Source: Acetobacter indonesiensis | GTDB taxonomy: Bacteria; Pseudomonadota; Alphaproteobacteria; Acetobacterales; Acetobacteraceae | Length of the DNA stretch: 64,000 nucleotides | Direction of reading: 5' to 3' | Assembly: GCF_000963945.1 (NCBI RefSeq) | Contig: NZ_BAMW01000030.1 | Span: forward strand, 62,001-126,000 | Shown: one piece after another, positions 47,109-56,088 of the stretch | How the letters are laid out: each line of letters begins with the position of its first letter | Numbering within the stretch: the first letter of the stretch is position 1 | Notes under the pieces: generated by a model | Told to the model about the DNA's origin: nothing | The model's database searches: none | Seen by the model: the letters and a program-made list of their open reading frames with translations, nothing else | Program-made: the position numbers and the translations under genes

Positions 47109-47875
47109 CTGTAAATGAAGACCCCATTGTTCTGAGTGCGCAGAATGTGCACAAAAGCTTCGGGGAGGGGGATATTCTCAGCGGCGTCTCCCTGGAGGTT
47201 CGCAAAGGCGAACTGATCTCCATTATCGGGCCGTCTGGCTGCGGAAAATCGACTTTTCTGCGGTGTCTGAATTTTCTGGAAATACCAGACCATGGCACTG
47301 TCACGGCCATGGGCGTGACCATTGCGCGGCAGGGGGGCGCCTGGAGACGCGCGGATGAAGCCATGGCGCACAAGCTGCGTACGCATGTTGGCATGGTGTT
47401 TCAGAGCTTCAACCTGTTTCCCCATCTGACCGTTCTAGAAAACGTGCTGCTTGCCCCCCGGGTGGTGAAGCGTGAAACAGGCACGGAAGAACGTGATGAA
47501 GCTATGAGCCTGCTTGAAAAAGTAGGATTGGGTCGCGTTGCACAGCGGTACCCGCTTTCGCTTTCTGGTGGTCAGCAGCAGCGCGCGGCCATTGCCCGTG
47601 CCTTGGCCATGCGCCCTGAAATCATGCTGTATGACGAACCCACATCCGCACTTGATCCGCTGGTGGCCGAGGAAGTGCTGGGCGTCATGCGGACGCTTGA
47701 TAATGAAGGCATGACCCAGATTGTCGTGACGCATGACATGCGCTTTGCCGAAGTCGCGTCTGATATCATCGTCTATATGGATGGTGGTCATATTATTGAG
47801 GCCGGACCACCGGAAACACTGTGTGTGAACCCGGTTGATGAACGGACACGGCGTTTTTTAAGGACAGTTCTGTGA
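47087..47875 (+). CDS. Polar amino-acid ABC transporter ATP-binding protein
   Basis: A 262-residue ATPase of the GlnQ/HisP group. Walker A is GPSGCGKST, signature LSGGQQQRAAIARALAM, Walker B ILYDEPTSALDP and H-loop VVTHDM. It pairs with the fused protein downstream (GTGA overlap). The only usual start codon that keeps the whole first strand is GTG 47087, which sits inside the acnA terminator and lacks a binding site; the next in-frame GTG (AQNVHKSF) would cut into the domain. Expression may depend on read-through of acnA. Confidence 0.9.
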   Translation: MHTGSAFSVNEDPIVLSAQNVHKSFGEGDILSGVSLEVRKGELISIIGPSGCGKSTFLRCLNFLEIPDHGTVTAMGVTIARQGGAWRRADEAMAHKLRTHVGMVFQSFNLFPHLTVLENVLLAPRVVKRETGTEERDEAMSLLEKVGLGRVAQRYPLSLSGGQQQRAAIARALAMRPEIMLYDEPTSALDPLVAEEVLGVMRTLDNEGMTQIVVTHDMRFAEVASDIIVYMDGGHIIEAGPPETLCVNPVDERTRRFLRTVL

Positions 47876-49428
47876 AGCACGGCCTGCGGTATTTTCTGGC
47901 GCGCTTTGTCATGGTGCGCGTGTGGGCTTTGGCCATTCTGGTAGGCGTGGCTGGCTTAAGTTCCGTACCCTCCCACACTGCGCAGGCCGCTGACCCCATA
48001 CGCTGGGCGGCAGACGCCTCGGCCGATGTGCCCTACACATTTCATGACCTGAAAGATCAATCCCGCCTGACCGGGTATGAATATGATCTGATGCAGGAAC
48101 TGGGCCGTCATATGGGTGCCAGTCTTGAATTTGTGCAGAATGACTGGGATGGCCTGATTCCCGGTTTGCAGCGTGGCCTTTACGCCATGGTAATCTGCGG
48201 TATCGAAATAACCCCCGAACACGCGGAGGGGATTGATTTCAGCGCCCCTTATTACATGACGTCTGAACGGATTGTCGTGCGGCGCAACGGTCCGCAACTG
48301 ACCCGGCTGGAAGACCTGGACGGGCATGTTGTCGGAACTATTAAAGCCACACAGGCTGAACGGATTCTGGCTGATCATCCTCAGGTGCAGGTCCGCACCT
48401 ATGAAGAAGAAACCAATGTGTTCATGGATCTGGTGAATGGCCGTACCGACGCCATCCTGATTGATGGGCCCATTGCACAATATTATGGGGCGACCAATCC
48501 GGCTTTACAGATTGTGGGCGAACCGATTGGCAAAGTTGCCTATGGCATTGCCTTTGGCAAAGGCCGGAACGCAGCCTTGCGTGAGCAGGTGAATACCGCG
48601 CTGGCCGCCATGATGAAAGATGGCAGCCTGCATCGGATTCTGGCGCGTTGGAACCTGTGGACGCCAGAAATGGCGCACTATGCTGAAGACTCGTCAACGC
48701 TGGATATCGCCCCGACAGAATGGCAGGCCTACGTGGATGCCCAGCAGGGGAATGCTGGGTGGTCAGCCCGTGTGAAACGCTATGTCGGCTTTTTGCCTCT
48801 GCTGGGCAAAGGGGCGGTGCTGACGCTGGTTGTTTCTCTGCTGTCCATGGTGCTGGCGGTTGGTCTGGGGCTGACACTGGCGCTGTTGCGTATATATGGG
48901 CCCGCCCCATTGGCGTCTCTGGCTGCTTTATATGTGGAAGTCGTGCGCGGCACGCCGCTGCTGATTCAAATCCTGTTTATTTTTTACGGGTTGCCAGAAT
49001 TTGGCATCAATTTGGGGCCGTTTCTGGCCGGGGTTATAGGGCTCGGTCTGAACTACGCGGCTTATGAGGCCGAAAATTACCGGGCAGGACTGCAATCAGT
49101 TGCGCGAGGGCAGATGGAAGCCGCCCTTGCGCTGAACATGACTCACATTCAGGCCTTGCGCTTTGTGGTGGTGCCGCAGGCATTTCGTCTGGTGATGCCA
49201 GTCATGACCAATGATTTTATTTCTCTTCTGAAAGACTCTTCTCTGGTCAGTGTCATTACCCTGACAGAACTGACGCAGACGTATATTCGTCTTTCTTCAA
49301 CCTATTTTGACTATTTCGGTACCGGCCTGATGGTTGGCGCAGCATACCTGCTTCTGGGGCTGCCTTTTGTGCGTCTGGCCCGAATGGCGGAAAAGAAACT
49401 GGCCCAGCCCCACACCCGGCGGCGGTAA
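47872..49428 (+). CDS. Amino-acid ABC transporter, fused binding protein and permease
   Basis: A 518-residue single-chain protein. Residues 1-38 are a signal peptide, 41-270 a family 3 solute-binding domain (PYTFHDLKDQSRLTGYEYDLM, DGLIPGLQRGLYAMVICGI, YYMTSERIVV), and 300-510 a HisM/GlnP-type permease with the EAA loop in EAALALNMTHIQALRFVVVPQAF. Two such chains would put two binding domains on each transporter, as in lactococcal GlnPQ. GTG start overlaps the ATPase stop. The ligand is probably a polar amino acid, not specified further. Confidence 0.88.
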   Translation: MKHGLRYFLARFVMVRVWALAILVGVAGLSSVPSHTAQAADPIRWAADASADVPYTFHDLKDQSRLTGYEYDLMQELGRHMGASLEFVQNDWDGLIPGLQRGLYAMVICGIEITPEHAEGIDFSAPYYMTSERIVVRRNGPQLTRLEDLDGHVVGTIKATQAERILADHPQVQVRTYEEETNVFMDLVNGRTDAILIDGPIAQYYGATNPALQIVGEPIGKVAYGIAFGKGRNAALREQVNTALAAMMKDGSLHRILARWNLWTPEMAHYAEDSSTLDIAPTEWQAYVDAQQGNAGWSARVKRYVGFLPLLGKGAVLTLVVSLLSMVLAVGLGLTLALLRIYGPAPLASLAALYVEVVRGTPLLIQILFIFYGLPEFGINLGPFLAGVIGLGLNYAAYEAENYRAGLQSVARGQMEAALALNMTHIQALRFVVVPQAFRLVMPVMTNDFISLLKDSSLVSVITLTELTQTYIRLSSTYFDYFGTGLMVGAAYLLLGLPFVRLARMAEKKLAQPHTRRR

Positions 49429-49674
49429 CGTTGGCTTCCGCTATGTCATGGCTCAATGCACAAATGACATGGCGGAGGAGTGTTACTGTCAATTGTGCAG
49501 AAAATGGCCATGCGTCACATATAAATACGGTAGCGTTCGCGTTGCTATTCCAGAGATCTGCCTGGTCTGATGGGTGTTTGTGAAGGTGTGGCACGTCAGG
49601 CTGCATTTTAACCAGACATACCCCGCAGGTTGGGCAGGTGGCGGCGGCTTCAAGCACATTCGTTCCGGAACCTG

Positions 49675-50580
49675 ATGGACCTTCTTTCTGCTCTACACAG
49701 CTTTGTCCGCGTGGCGGCCACAGGCTCTTTCTCTGCTGTCTCGCGTGAGACAGGTGTCAGCCAACCCACAATTTCGCGGCATATCGCCCTGCTGGAAGCG
49801 CATTACGGCACCACGCTGTTTGCCCGCACCACCCGCAGCCTGATGATGACGGAAGATGGCCGCAGCCTTCTGCCGCATGCCTATGAAGTGCTGGAAATTC
49901 TTGAAACGGCAGAAACCGTTCTGGGGCGTCGGCGTGCTTCCGTATCGGGTCTGGTGCGGCTTGGCGTTACCACCGCATTTGGTCTGTATCTGACAAAGCG
50001 TCTGGGTGAACTGCTTGAACGCCACCCTGATCTTTCAGTCGAAGTCGTCATGCGCGACTCCTTTGGGGATCTGGTGGAAGAAGGGCTCGATCTGGCTGTA
50101 CGTGTGGGAGAAATTGCCGAAGGGTCGCTTATTGCCCGGAAGTTGGGCGTAGTGCGCAAATGGCTGGTGGCCTCCCCAGAATGCCTGAAGCGATGTGGGA
50201 CACCAGAACACCCGCGTGATCTGCCCGAATACCCTGCCATTGTTTACAACTATGGTGGCGGTCGGCACGACTGGAACTTCTACCGTGAGGAAGAAGAAAG
50301 CGTTATCGCGCCTTCAACCGTTTTTCGTGCCAATAGCAGCGAGGCGGTTTTTTATGCGGTTTCCTCAGATATCGGGATTGGCTTGTTGCCCGAATTTCTG
50401 GTGCGGGACTCGGTGAAGGAAGGCAAACTGGTGCGTCTGTTTGCTGATTGGAAAATCCCGACGCTGCCGTTTTATGCAGTACACACTGGCCCCCGTACCC
50501 TGCCGTTACGGACGCGGACAGTGCTCGATTTCCTGATTGATGTATCGTCAGACGTTTTGAAAGAAGCACCGTCAGTCTAA
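49675..50580 (+). CDS. LysR-family transcriptional regulator
   Basis: A 301-residue LTTR. The N-terminal winged helix is MDLLSALHSFVRVAATGSFSAVSRETGVSQPTISRHIALLEAHYGTTLFARTTRSLMMTEDG, clearly LysR (read in parts), and the effector domain covers 90-295 (VRLGVTTAFGLYLTKRL, LDLAVRVGEIAEGSLIARKLG). The CrgA/AaeR-like subgroup is likely. The frame extends 15 codons upstream, but ATG 49675 is the family start. Same strand as the transporter, 246 nt away; its targets are unknown. Confidence 0.85.
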   Translation: MDLLSALHSFVRVAATGSFSAVSRETGVSQPTISRHIALLEAHYGTTLFARTTRSLMMTEDGRSLLPHAYEVLEILETAETVLGRRRASVSGLVRLGVTTAFGLYLTKRLGELLERHPDLSVEVVMRDSFGDLVEEGLDLAVRVGEIAEGSLIARKLGVVRKWLVASPECLKRCGTPEHPRDLPEYPAIVYNYGGGRHDWNFYREEEESVIAPSTVFRANSSEAVFYAVSSDIGIGLLPEFLVRDSVKEGKLVRLFADWKIPTLPFYAVHTGPRTLPLRTRTVLDFLIDVSSDVLKEAPSV

Positions 50581-50661
50581 GGTGGTTCTCACGCACGCTT
50601 AATTTTTGATAAAGAAGTAGCTTCCCTGAAAAGTGGCTGCTTCGATGTTCAGAATAGATTG

Positions 50662-50680
50662 TGCGTCTGTAAAAGACGCA
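50662..50680. repeat. Hairpin between the LysR gene and the AAA+ cassette
   Basis: TGCGTCT-GTAAA-AGACGCA is a perfect 7-bp stem between convergent genes, without a T-run on either side. Possibly an mRNA-end structure. Confidence 0.4.
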
Positions 50681-50773
50681 GGCTAAATTATAGCCGCGAA
50701 AAGCCTGTCATTATGCTTTTTACTTCTGACATGCACCAGATTCATAAAAGTTCGCCTTTCGCGGCACGCCGCA

Positions 50774-51733
50774 TTACCCGTGGAAGCCGGGGTCTGTTGC
50801 GGCGTTTGCGGGAAGAGGACCCGCTTCCAGGCTGCTCGTATATCCTTTGCGCAGATATGGCAGCCAGTTTTTCAGCCATCCATCGGTACGTTTTACAAAA
50901 TCCGCTACCATGGGAGAGTTGTTCATGCCTGCATGGGACCAGTCTTCGGGCGCACCCGGCACCGCGCGCTGGCCAGCCTGCGCCGGGCTTAGCAACGTAT
51001 GAATGGTGGCAAAATCCACACCTGTGCCAGACTTGCTTTTTTCAATATGCGTCCATCCGGCATCCACCAGAATAGGGGGCAGATCAAACCCCATCATGCC
51101 CAGTCGCTGCAAAGCTGGTGGAATGAACAGCGGGCTGCTTAACAAACCCTGTAGAGCCTGATTGGACGTAATGAACAGGTTGTTAACCACCCGAATGGGG
51201 GATGTCAGCCAGCATTCTGTCTGTGTGCCGTCCTGCGGCAGATCCCCAACTGTAAAGTTGAAGCCGCTGTGACACATATCCTGCAACATCTGCGTATCTT
51301 GGGACGGGATGGATTGCGTCGTTGCCTGCGCAATAATGAAACCTGTCACCACGCCCTGTTCTGACCGCACAAAAATGGAGGTCAGAATCTCACCATGTGA
51401 AATATCATCCTGATAGTTCAGAACCGGGTGCCATTTTCCGGCAGGCAGGGGTAACTGACGGCCCGCAAATGGAATAACCCCTTCAAACTGGGCATCCAGC
51501 GGCGGTTGAGAGACCATGCGGCGGCCTTCCCCATCCGCATCGGCGGCTGGTTTGCCTGCATCCGCACGGCCGAGCATATGGCCCACTTTATCAGTCAATG
51601 TCTGATAATACGGAAGCCTGTTGGTCAGCCAGGGGGCGGGAAACACCACGGAGAAAATGCCGCAGGCACCAGTGGTAATCAGAACCGTGCGCCAGAGCGG
51701 CGCACGTTGCCAGAGACGGGTAAAAGCGGACAT
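50774..51733 (-). CDS. Membrane-anchored protein of unknown function in an AAA+ cassette
   Basis: A 319-residue protein. One hydrophobic segment (residues 13-35, LWRTVLITTGACGIFSVVF) is followed by a large presumably periplasmic part. It has paired Cys (DMCHSGFNF and TECWLTS) that could form a disulphide, WHPVLNYQDDISHGEILTSIF, and a Trp-rich C-terminus. No family recognised. It lies 72 nt after the AAA+ gene on the same strand and shares its bitopic layout with the third cassette member, so the three may act as one complex; that is inference. Confidence 0.7.
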   Translation of the reverse strand: MSAFTRLWQRAPLWRTVLITTGACGIFSVVFPAPWLTNRLPYYQTLTDKVGHMLGRADAGKPAADADGEGRRMVSQPPLDAQFEGVIPFAGRQLPLPAGKWHPVLNYQDDISHGEILTSIFVRSEQGVVTGFIIAQATTQSIPSQDTQMLQDMCHSGFNFTVGDLPQDGTQTECWLTSPIRVVNNLFITSNQALQGLLSSPLFIPPALQRLGMMGFDLPPILVDAGWTHIEKSKSGTGVDFATIHTLLSPAQAGQRAVPGAPEDWSHAGMNNSPMVADFVKRTDGWLKNWLPYLRKGYTSSLEAGPLPANAATDPGFHG

Positions 51734-51805
51734 GCCGTAATGCTCGGTTCAGAATAATCAGGCTTGAAAACACCGGCCGATGCACAGGCATGGGCCGTAA
51801 CAGAC

Positions 51806-53089
51806 TCAGGGTGTCAGACGGGCGTGCATGCTTTCGCTGCTATCGCTTTTATTGTCTGCTATCTTAGCCACAACGGACCCATCTTCATCGCGGCTGATGC
51901 GGATCATGGTCGCACCCTGCTGACGCGCCACAATCAGCGACTCGCTAATCATGTCTTCAATAGAGCGGACAAGGTCACGGGCCGACGCTGCATCGCCCAT
52001 ACGGCTTTGTCGGCGCATCACGTCCATCAGCAGGCCAGCGTCGATACCGCCGGTTTCTACTTTCAGACCGTAGCTTTCAATCATGGTTTCGATTTCCAGC
52101 GCAGAAACGCGGGCAATATCCAGCCCTTTCAGCGCACGGAAGACGAAAATACGGTCAAGACGGTTCAGAACTTCCGGCGCAAATCCGGCCTGACGCAAGG
52201 CTTCAACCGACTCGGCGCGCATCCGGTCCGGGTCATCATGCAGGCGGTCTGCAATTTCGGTCAGGGCATCGGTTGCAATGTTCGATGTCAGCACAAAAAT
52301 CGCACGAACAGTCGAAATCTGCTGGCCGGTCGAGGCCTCGGTAACGTGGCCATCGTTCCATGCGGTCAGGAATTTCTTGAAAACGTCAGGGTGCGCTTTT
52401 TCAATCTCGTCCAGCAGCACGACGGCATCAGGCTTTTCTTTCAAGCCACCCGTCAGTTTACCGTACGTATCAGACCCGACATATCCTTTGGGCGAGCCGA
52501 AAAGCTGCGTGGCGGCATGGGGGCTGCTCATCTGCGTCATGTCAAAATGCAGCAGGGGGCGCTCAAGCTGGCGCGCCATCTGTTTGGCCAGATAGGTTTT
52601 GCCAGTGCCAGGCGGCCCGGCCAGCAGGAAGATGCCAACAGGTTTGCCACGAACCTGAAGCGCCAGCCGTCGGCGCAACTGCATGGCAATATCTTCACAA
52701 ACCTGATCCTGCCCAATCACGCGGGCCCGTAGATTTGCGGCCAGTTCTTCAGCATCAATGGTTGTTTCGCGCTGTTCACGCGCCAGCATTTCTTCCAGTT
52801 CATTGCGGTTTGTCAGTCTGGCAAGAACGTCCATCATCCACCCCCGTCGGCGTAATAAGCCTTTGCGTGCAAGCCGCTCGGCGCGTGTTTCAAATAGCAG
52901 CCCGCCTATGGTCAGCAATCCGCTTACTGCGGCAATTATAGGCCATGCCGGTGCACACCATTCCATGAAATGACCAAGCGAGGCCAGTGAAAGGTGCAGG
53001 CTGATGGCCATCTGAATACTGGCAAGGACCAGAAAGATGACCATCATCAGCGGCATAAGCCGGTTCAGGGCGGGCAGCAGGCCTTTCAT
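51806..53089 (-). CDS. Membrane-anchored Clp/Hsp100-type AAA+ ATPase
   Basis: A 427-residue protein. Two membrane helices (about 10-31 and 46-66) tether one AAA+ module: box II-like VIGQDQVCEDIA (124-135), Walker A GPPGTGKT (158-165), pore loop GYVG (202-205), Walker B VVLLDEIEK (223-231), sensor 1 TSN (268-270), Arg finger in VLNRLDRIFVF, and a C-terminal small domain. The wording follows the second AAA+ ring of ClpB/ClpA, but there is only one ring, no N-domain, no middle domain and no visible ClpP-docking loop. It probably unfolds or pulls proteins at the inner membrane. ATGA overlap with the upstream gene. Confidence 0.85.
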   Translation of the reverse strand: MKGLLPALNRLMPLMMVIFLVLASIQMAISLHLSLASLGHFMEWCAPAWPIIAAVSGLLTIGGLLFETRAERLARKGLLRRRGWMMDVLARLTNRNELEEMLAREQRETTIDAEELAANLRARVIGQDQVCEDIAMQLRRRLALQVRGKPVGIFLLAGPPGTGKTYLAKQMARQLERPLLHFDMTQMSSPHAATQLFGSPKGYVGSDTYGKLTGGLKEKPDAVVLLDEIEKAHPDVFKKFLTAWNDGHVTEASTGQQISTVRAIFVLTSNIATDALTEIADRLHDDPDRMRAESVEALRQAGFAPEVLNRLDRIFVFRALKGLDIARVSALEIETMIESYGLKVETGGIDAGLLMDVMRRQSRMGDAASARDLVRSIEDMISESLIVARQQGATMIRISRDEDGSVVAKIADNKSDSSESMHARLTP

Positions 53090-53685
53090 TGCGCAATCAC
53101 CGTCAGGCCAAGAGAATCACCCTGATGCATGACAGGTAGAACCTGTGGCCCGAACATGGTTATCACGCCGCTTCCTATTCCTACTATGCCGGGATCAGAG
53201 ACCGGAAGAATATCAACATTGCCCGCAACACTGATAGGCAGAATCAACACGGTTGGGGTGGTTTGCAAGGCAACAGTGCGATGCATGGTCCCGCATACCA
53301 CATTGACCGTACCCCCCGTGCCGGTTGCATCAAAAATGGGCATGGCTACCAACCGCAGGTCACGCCGTTTCACGCCCGCCAGAATATCAGCTTGCTCTTT
53401 TTCCGAATATCCGGAGGAGGCCAAGGCTTCCGCAGCTTTTTCCGGCGCTATCAGGGATAGCTGAATGCCCATCCGCTGCTGGCTGGCATCTGCGCCCTGG
53501 TTGTCTCCCGCCCCAGCCGCAGCGGGCGTGTGGGACGACGTGCTGTTGTTGGAGCCTATGAAATGCACACCGGCGCCTGCCAGCAGGGTACACGTCGCCA
53601 AAGCGACGAGTATGGTGCGGAAATGAGAGGATTTTTCCTCTTTTTCCGGCTGAGCTTTATAAACAGGATCAGGCAGATCATTCAT
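53086..53685 (-). CDS. Membrane-anchored protein, first gene of the AAA+ cassette, unknown function
   Basis: A 199-residue protein with a short charged cytoplasmic tail, one membrane helix (about 24-44), a Ser/Ala/Gly-rich linker (45-70) and a beta-rich periplasmic domain (LVAMPIFDATGTGGTVNVVCG, TPTVLILPISVAGNVDILPVSD, GIVGIGSGVITMFGPQVLPVMHQG). Family not recognised. Its stop overlaps the AAA+ start (ATGA), so the two are made together and likely meet in the membrane. It is divergent from the rimP operon. Confidence 0.7.
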   Translation of the reverse strand: MNDLPDPVYKAQPEKEEKSSHFRTILVALATCTLLAGAGVHFIGSNNSTSSHTPAAAGAGDNQGADASQQRMGIQLSLIAPEKAAEALASSGYSEKEQADILAGVKRRDLRLVAMPIFDATGTGGTVNVVCGTMHRTVALQTTPTVLILPISVAGNVDILPVSDPGIVGIGSGVITMFGPQVLPVMHQGDSLGLTVIAQ

Positions 53686-53883
53686 ACGGGTAATTCAGAC
53701 ATATCCGGGCCGCTATGCGCAAGTTCAGAAAACGCAGGAAAGACCCGAAAAGCCATGTCTGCACTTAATTTCTTTTTCACGTTAAACCCGTAGCATCATG
53801 GTCGCCGATGTTTCACCCCTTGCGGTCTGGCTTGGTATCCCCTACATGGAACATCATCCTTTCACTTTATAAGAATTTTGGGG

Positions 53884-53909
53884 GGTGGCCTTGACGGGCC
53901 GCCTTTTTT
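53884..53909 (+). terminator. Terminator-like hairpin in the rimP leader
   Basis: GGTGGCC pairs with GGCCGCC (one G-U) round a 6-nt loop, followed by six T. It lies 4 nt before the rimP start and after the divergent promoter region, so it can only act on the leader of the rimP-nusA-infB operon: an attenuator by position. Confidence 0.65.
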
Positions 53910-53912
53910 GCA

Positions 53913-54497
53913 TTGGACGCTGATCTGCCCATTCATTCCGGTCTGGAGTCTCGCCTCGTTGCGCTGATAGCGCCAACGCTGGACGATCTGGGCTATGAAA
54001 TTGTCCGCGTGGCAGTGCTGGGCCGCGAAAGCCCAACTGTGCAGATCATGGCCGATCGCAAGGACGGTACGCTTATCAATGTGGATGATTGTGAGCGTAT
54101 CAGCCATGCGGTAGGCGCTGTGCTGGATGTGGAAGACCCCATTCCTGGTGTGTGGACGCTTGAAGTGTCTTCCGCCGGGATTGATCGCCCATTGACCCGC
54201 GCCAAGGACTGGAACCGTTTTGCCGGACATCAGGCAAAGGCCGAGGTTCTGGTGCCGATTGATGGTCGTCGTCGCTTTTCAGGCGTGGTGCTGGGGTCGG
54301 ATGGTGAAACCGGCCGCCTGCGGCTGGATGATGGAACCGAAGCCGTTTTGCCGCTGGTGGAAATTCGCCGGGCAAGACTGGTATTGACGGATGCCCTGAT
54401 TGAGGCGAGCGCGCAGATGGCGCGCCCGGCTGATGAGGGCGAAAACGAGAAGAGCAAGGTCGGGGAAGAAAAGCCGACCGGGCGCAAATTACACTGA
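53913..54497 (+). CDS. rimP: Ribosome maturation factor RimP
   Basis: A 194-residue factor needed for 30S assembly. Family core: [25 protein letters not shown] at the start, [23 protein letters not shown] and [14 protein letters not shown] in the middle; the second SH3-like domain follows, then an acidic/basic C-terminal tail. The only usual start in frame is TTG 53913, with no evident binding site, right after a terminator-like hairpin. First gene of the rimP-nusA-ylxR-infB-rbfA operon. Confidence 0.9.
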   Translation: MDADLPIHSGLESRLVALIAPTLDDLGYEIVRVAVLGRESPTVQIMADRKDGTLINVDDCERISHAVGAVLDVEDPIPGVWTLEVSSAGIDRPLTRAKDWNRFAGHQAKAEVLVPIDGRRRFSGVVLGSDGETGRLRLDDGTEAVLPLVEIRRARLVLTDALIEASAQMARPADEGENEKSKVGEEKPTGRKLH

Positions 54498-54527
54498 TCA
54501 AGCCGCCTGCTTTGGAGAGCTGAGAGT

Positions 54528-56054
54528 ATGGATACCTCTGTTTCCCGTCCTGAACTTCTGCTGGTTGCAGATGCAGTCTCGCGCGAGAAGGGAATCGAAC
54601 GCGAAGAAGTGCTGGAGGCCATGGAACAGGCCATCCAGAAGGCCGGACGTGCCAAATACGGGCATGAAAAAGATATTCGTGCGACCATTGACCGCCGCAC
54701 GGGCGAAGTCCGCCTGTCACGCTGGACGGAAGTTGTCGAGCACGTCGAAAACGAGGAAACCCAGATTCCGCTGGCCATTGCCCGCAAGTTTCAGCCGGAA
54801 ATCAAGGCTGGCGAATATCTGGTTGATCCGCTGCCGCCAATTGATTTCGGCCGTATTGCAGCGCAGACCGCCAAGCAGGTTATTGTGCAGCGTGTGCGTG
54901 AATATGAACGCAAGCGCCAGTATAATGAATTCAAGGACCGCGTAGGCGAAATTGTTAACGGCACTGTCAAGCGTACTGAATACGGTAACCTGATGGTGGA
55001 AATTGGTTCGGCAGAAGCGCTTCTGCGCCGTGACGAACTGATTGCTCGTGAAACATTCCGCAATTCTGATCGTGTTCGTGCCTATATTTACGACGTGCGT
55101 GACGAACCCCGTGGCCCGCAGATCTTCCTGTCCCGCACGCATCCGGCCTTTCTGGCCAAGCTGTTTGCGCAGGAAGTGCCTGAAATCTATGACGGTATTA
55201 TCGAAATCAAGGCTGTTGCACGTGATCCCGGGTCCCGTGCAAAAATGGCTGTGGTTTCCCGCGATGCTTCCATTGATCCGGTCGGTGCCTGCGTGGGTAT
55301 GCGTGGCTCCCGTGTTCAGGCTGTTGTTACTGAATTGCAGGGCGAAAAGATCGACATTATTCCGTGGAGCCCGCAGGCTGCAACGTTCGTGGTGAACGCA
55401 CTTGCACCGGCAGAAGTCTCCAAAGTGGTGATGGATGAAGAAGCTGGGCGCGTTGAAGTGGTTGTGCCTGACGAACAGCTTTCCCTTGCGATCGGCCGTC
55501 GCGGTCAGAACGTGCGTCTGGCCAGCCAGTTGACCCGGTGGGATATTGATATCCTGACGGAAGCTGAAGAATCCGAACGGCGTCAGGAAGAATTCCGTCG
55601 TCGCACCAATCTGTTTGTTGAAGCGCTTGATGTTGATGACGTCATTGCAGGGCTGCTGGTGACAGAAGGCTTCAATACAATTGAAGAACTGGCCTATGCA
55701 GACCCGGATGAACTGATTGGCATTGAAGGTTTTGACGAATCAGTGGTAAGTGAACTGGTGCAGCGCGCCGAAGCTTATCTGGTGAAGCAGGAAGAAAACC
55801 TGGATACCAAGCGGCGCGAGCTCGGTGTGTCTGATGACATCGCAGAGATGGGCGTGTTTACCAACCAGATGCTTGTGACATTGGGCGAAAAGGGTGTAAA
55901 AACTCTGGACGACCTTGCTGATCTGGCTGGTGATGAGCTTGTCGAAATTCTCGGTTCTGACGCCATTGAGGAAGATGCTGCCAATGAAATCATCATGGCA
56001 GCCCGTGCTCATTGGTTTGACGAGGAAGACGGCAAGAGCGCCGAGCAGGAGTAA
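54528..56054 (+). CDS. nusA: Transcription elongation/antitermination factor NusA
   Basis: A 508-residue RNA polymerase-binding protein. The N-terminal domain (1-130) is followed by S1 (GEIVNGTVKRTEYGNLMVEIG), two KH domains (PVGACVGMRGSRVQAV and SLAIGRRGQNVRLAS) and two C-terminal helix-hairpin repeats (VTEGFNTIEELAYAD and LGEKGVKTLDDLADLAGDELVEIL). It influences pausing, termination and antitermination, and in E. coli controls its own operon, which fits a leader terminator. ends with an acidic tail. Confidence 0.96.
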   Translation: MDTSVSRPELLLVADAVSREKGIEREEVLEAMEQAIQKAGRAKYGHEKDIRATIDRRTGEVRLSRWTEVVEHVENEETQIPLAIARKFQPEIKAGEYLVDPLPPIDFGRIAAQTAKQVIVQRVREYERKRQYNEFKDRVGEIVNGTVKRTEYGNLMVEIGSAEALLRRDELIARETFRNSDRVRAYIYDVRDEPRGPQIFLSRTHPAFLAKLFAQEVPEIYDGIIEIKAVARDPGSRAKMAVVSRDASIDPVGACVGMRGSRVQAVVTELQGEKIDIIPWSPQAATFVVNALAPAEVSKVVMDEEAGRVEVVVPDEQLSLAIGRRGQNVRLASQLTRWDIDILTEAEESERRQEEFRRRTNLFVEALDVDDVIAGLLVTEGFNTIEELAYADPDELIGIEGFDESVVSELVQRAEAYLVKQEENLDTKRRELGVSDDIAEMGVFTNQMLVTLGEKGVKTLDDLADLAGDELVEILGSDAIEEDAANEIIMAARAHWFDEEDGKSAEQE

Positions 56055-56088
56055 GGACAGGCAGGCTGCCAAGAAGGCCTGATAAACA

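Noticed and set aside
51764-52732. A 322-codon open frame opposite the AAA+ gene
   Set aside because: The minus-strand frame carries every AAA+ motif; the plus frame has none and a shadow-like composition.
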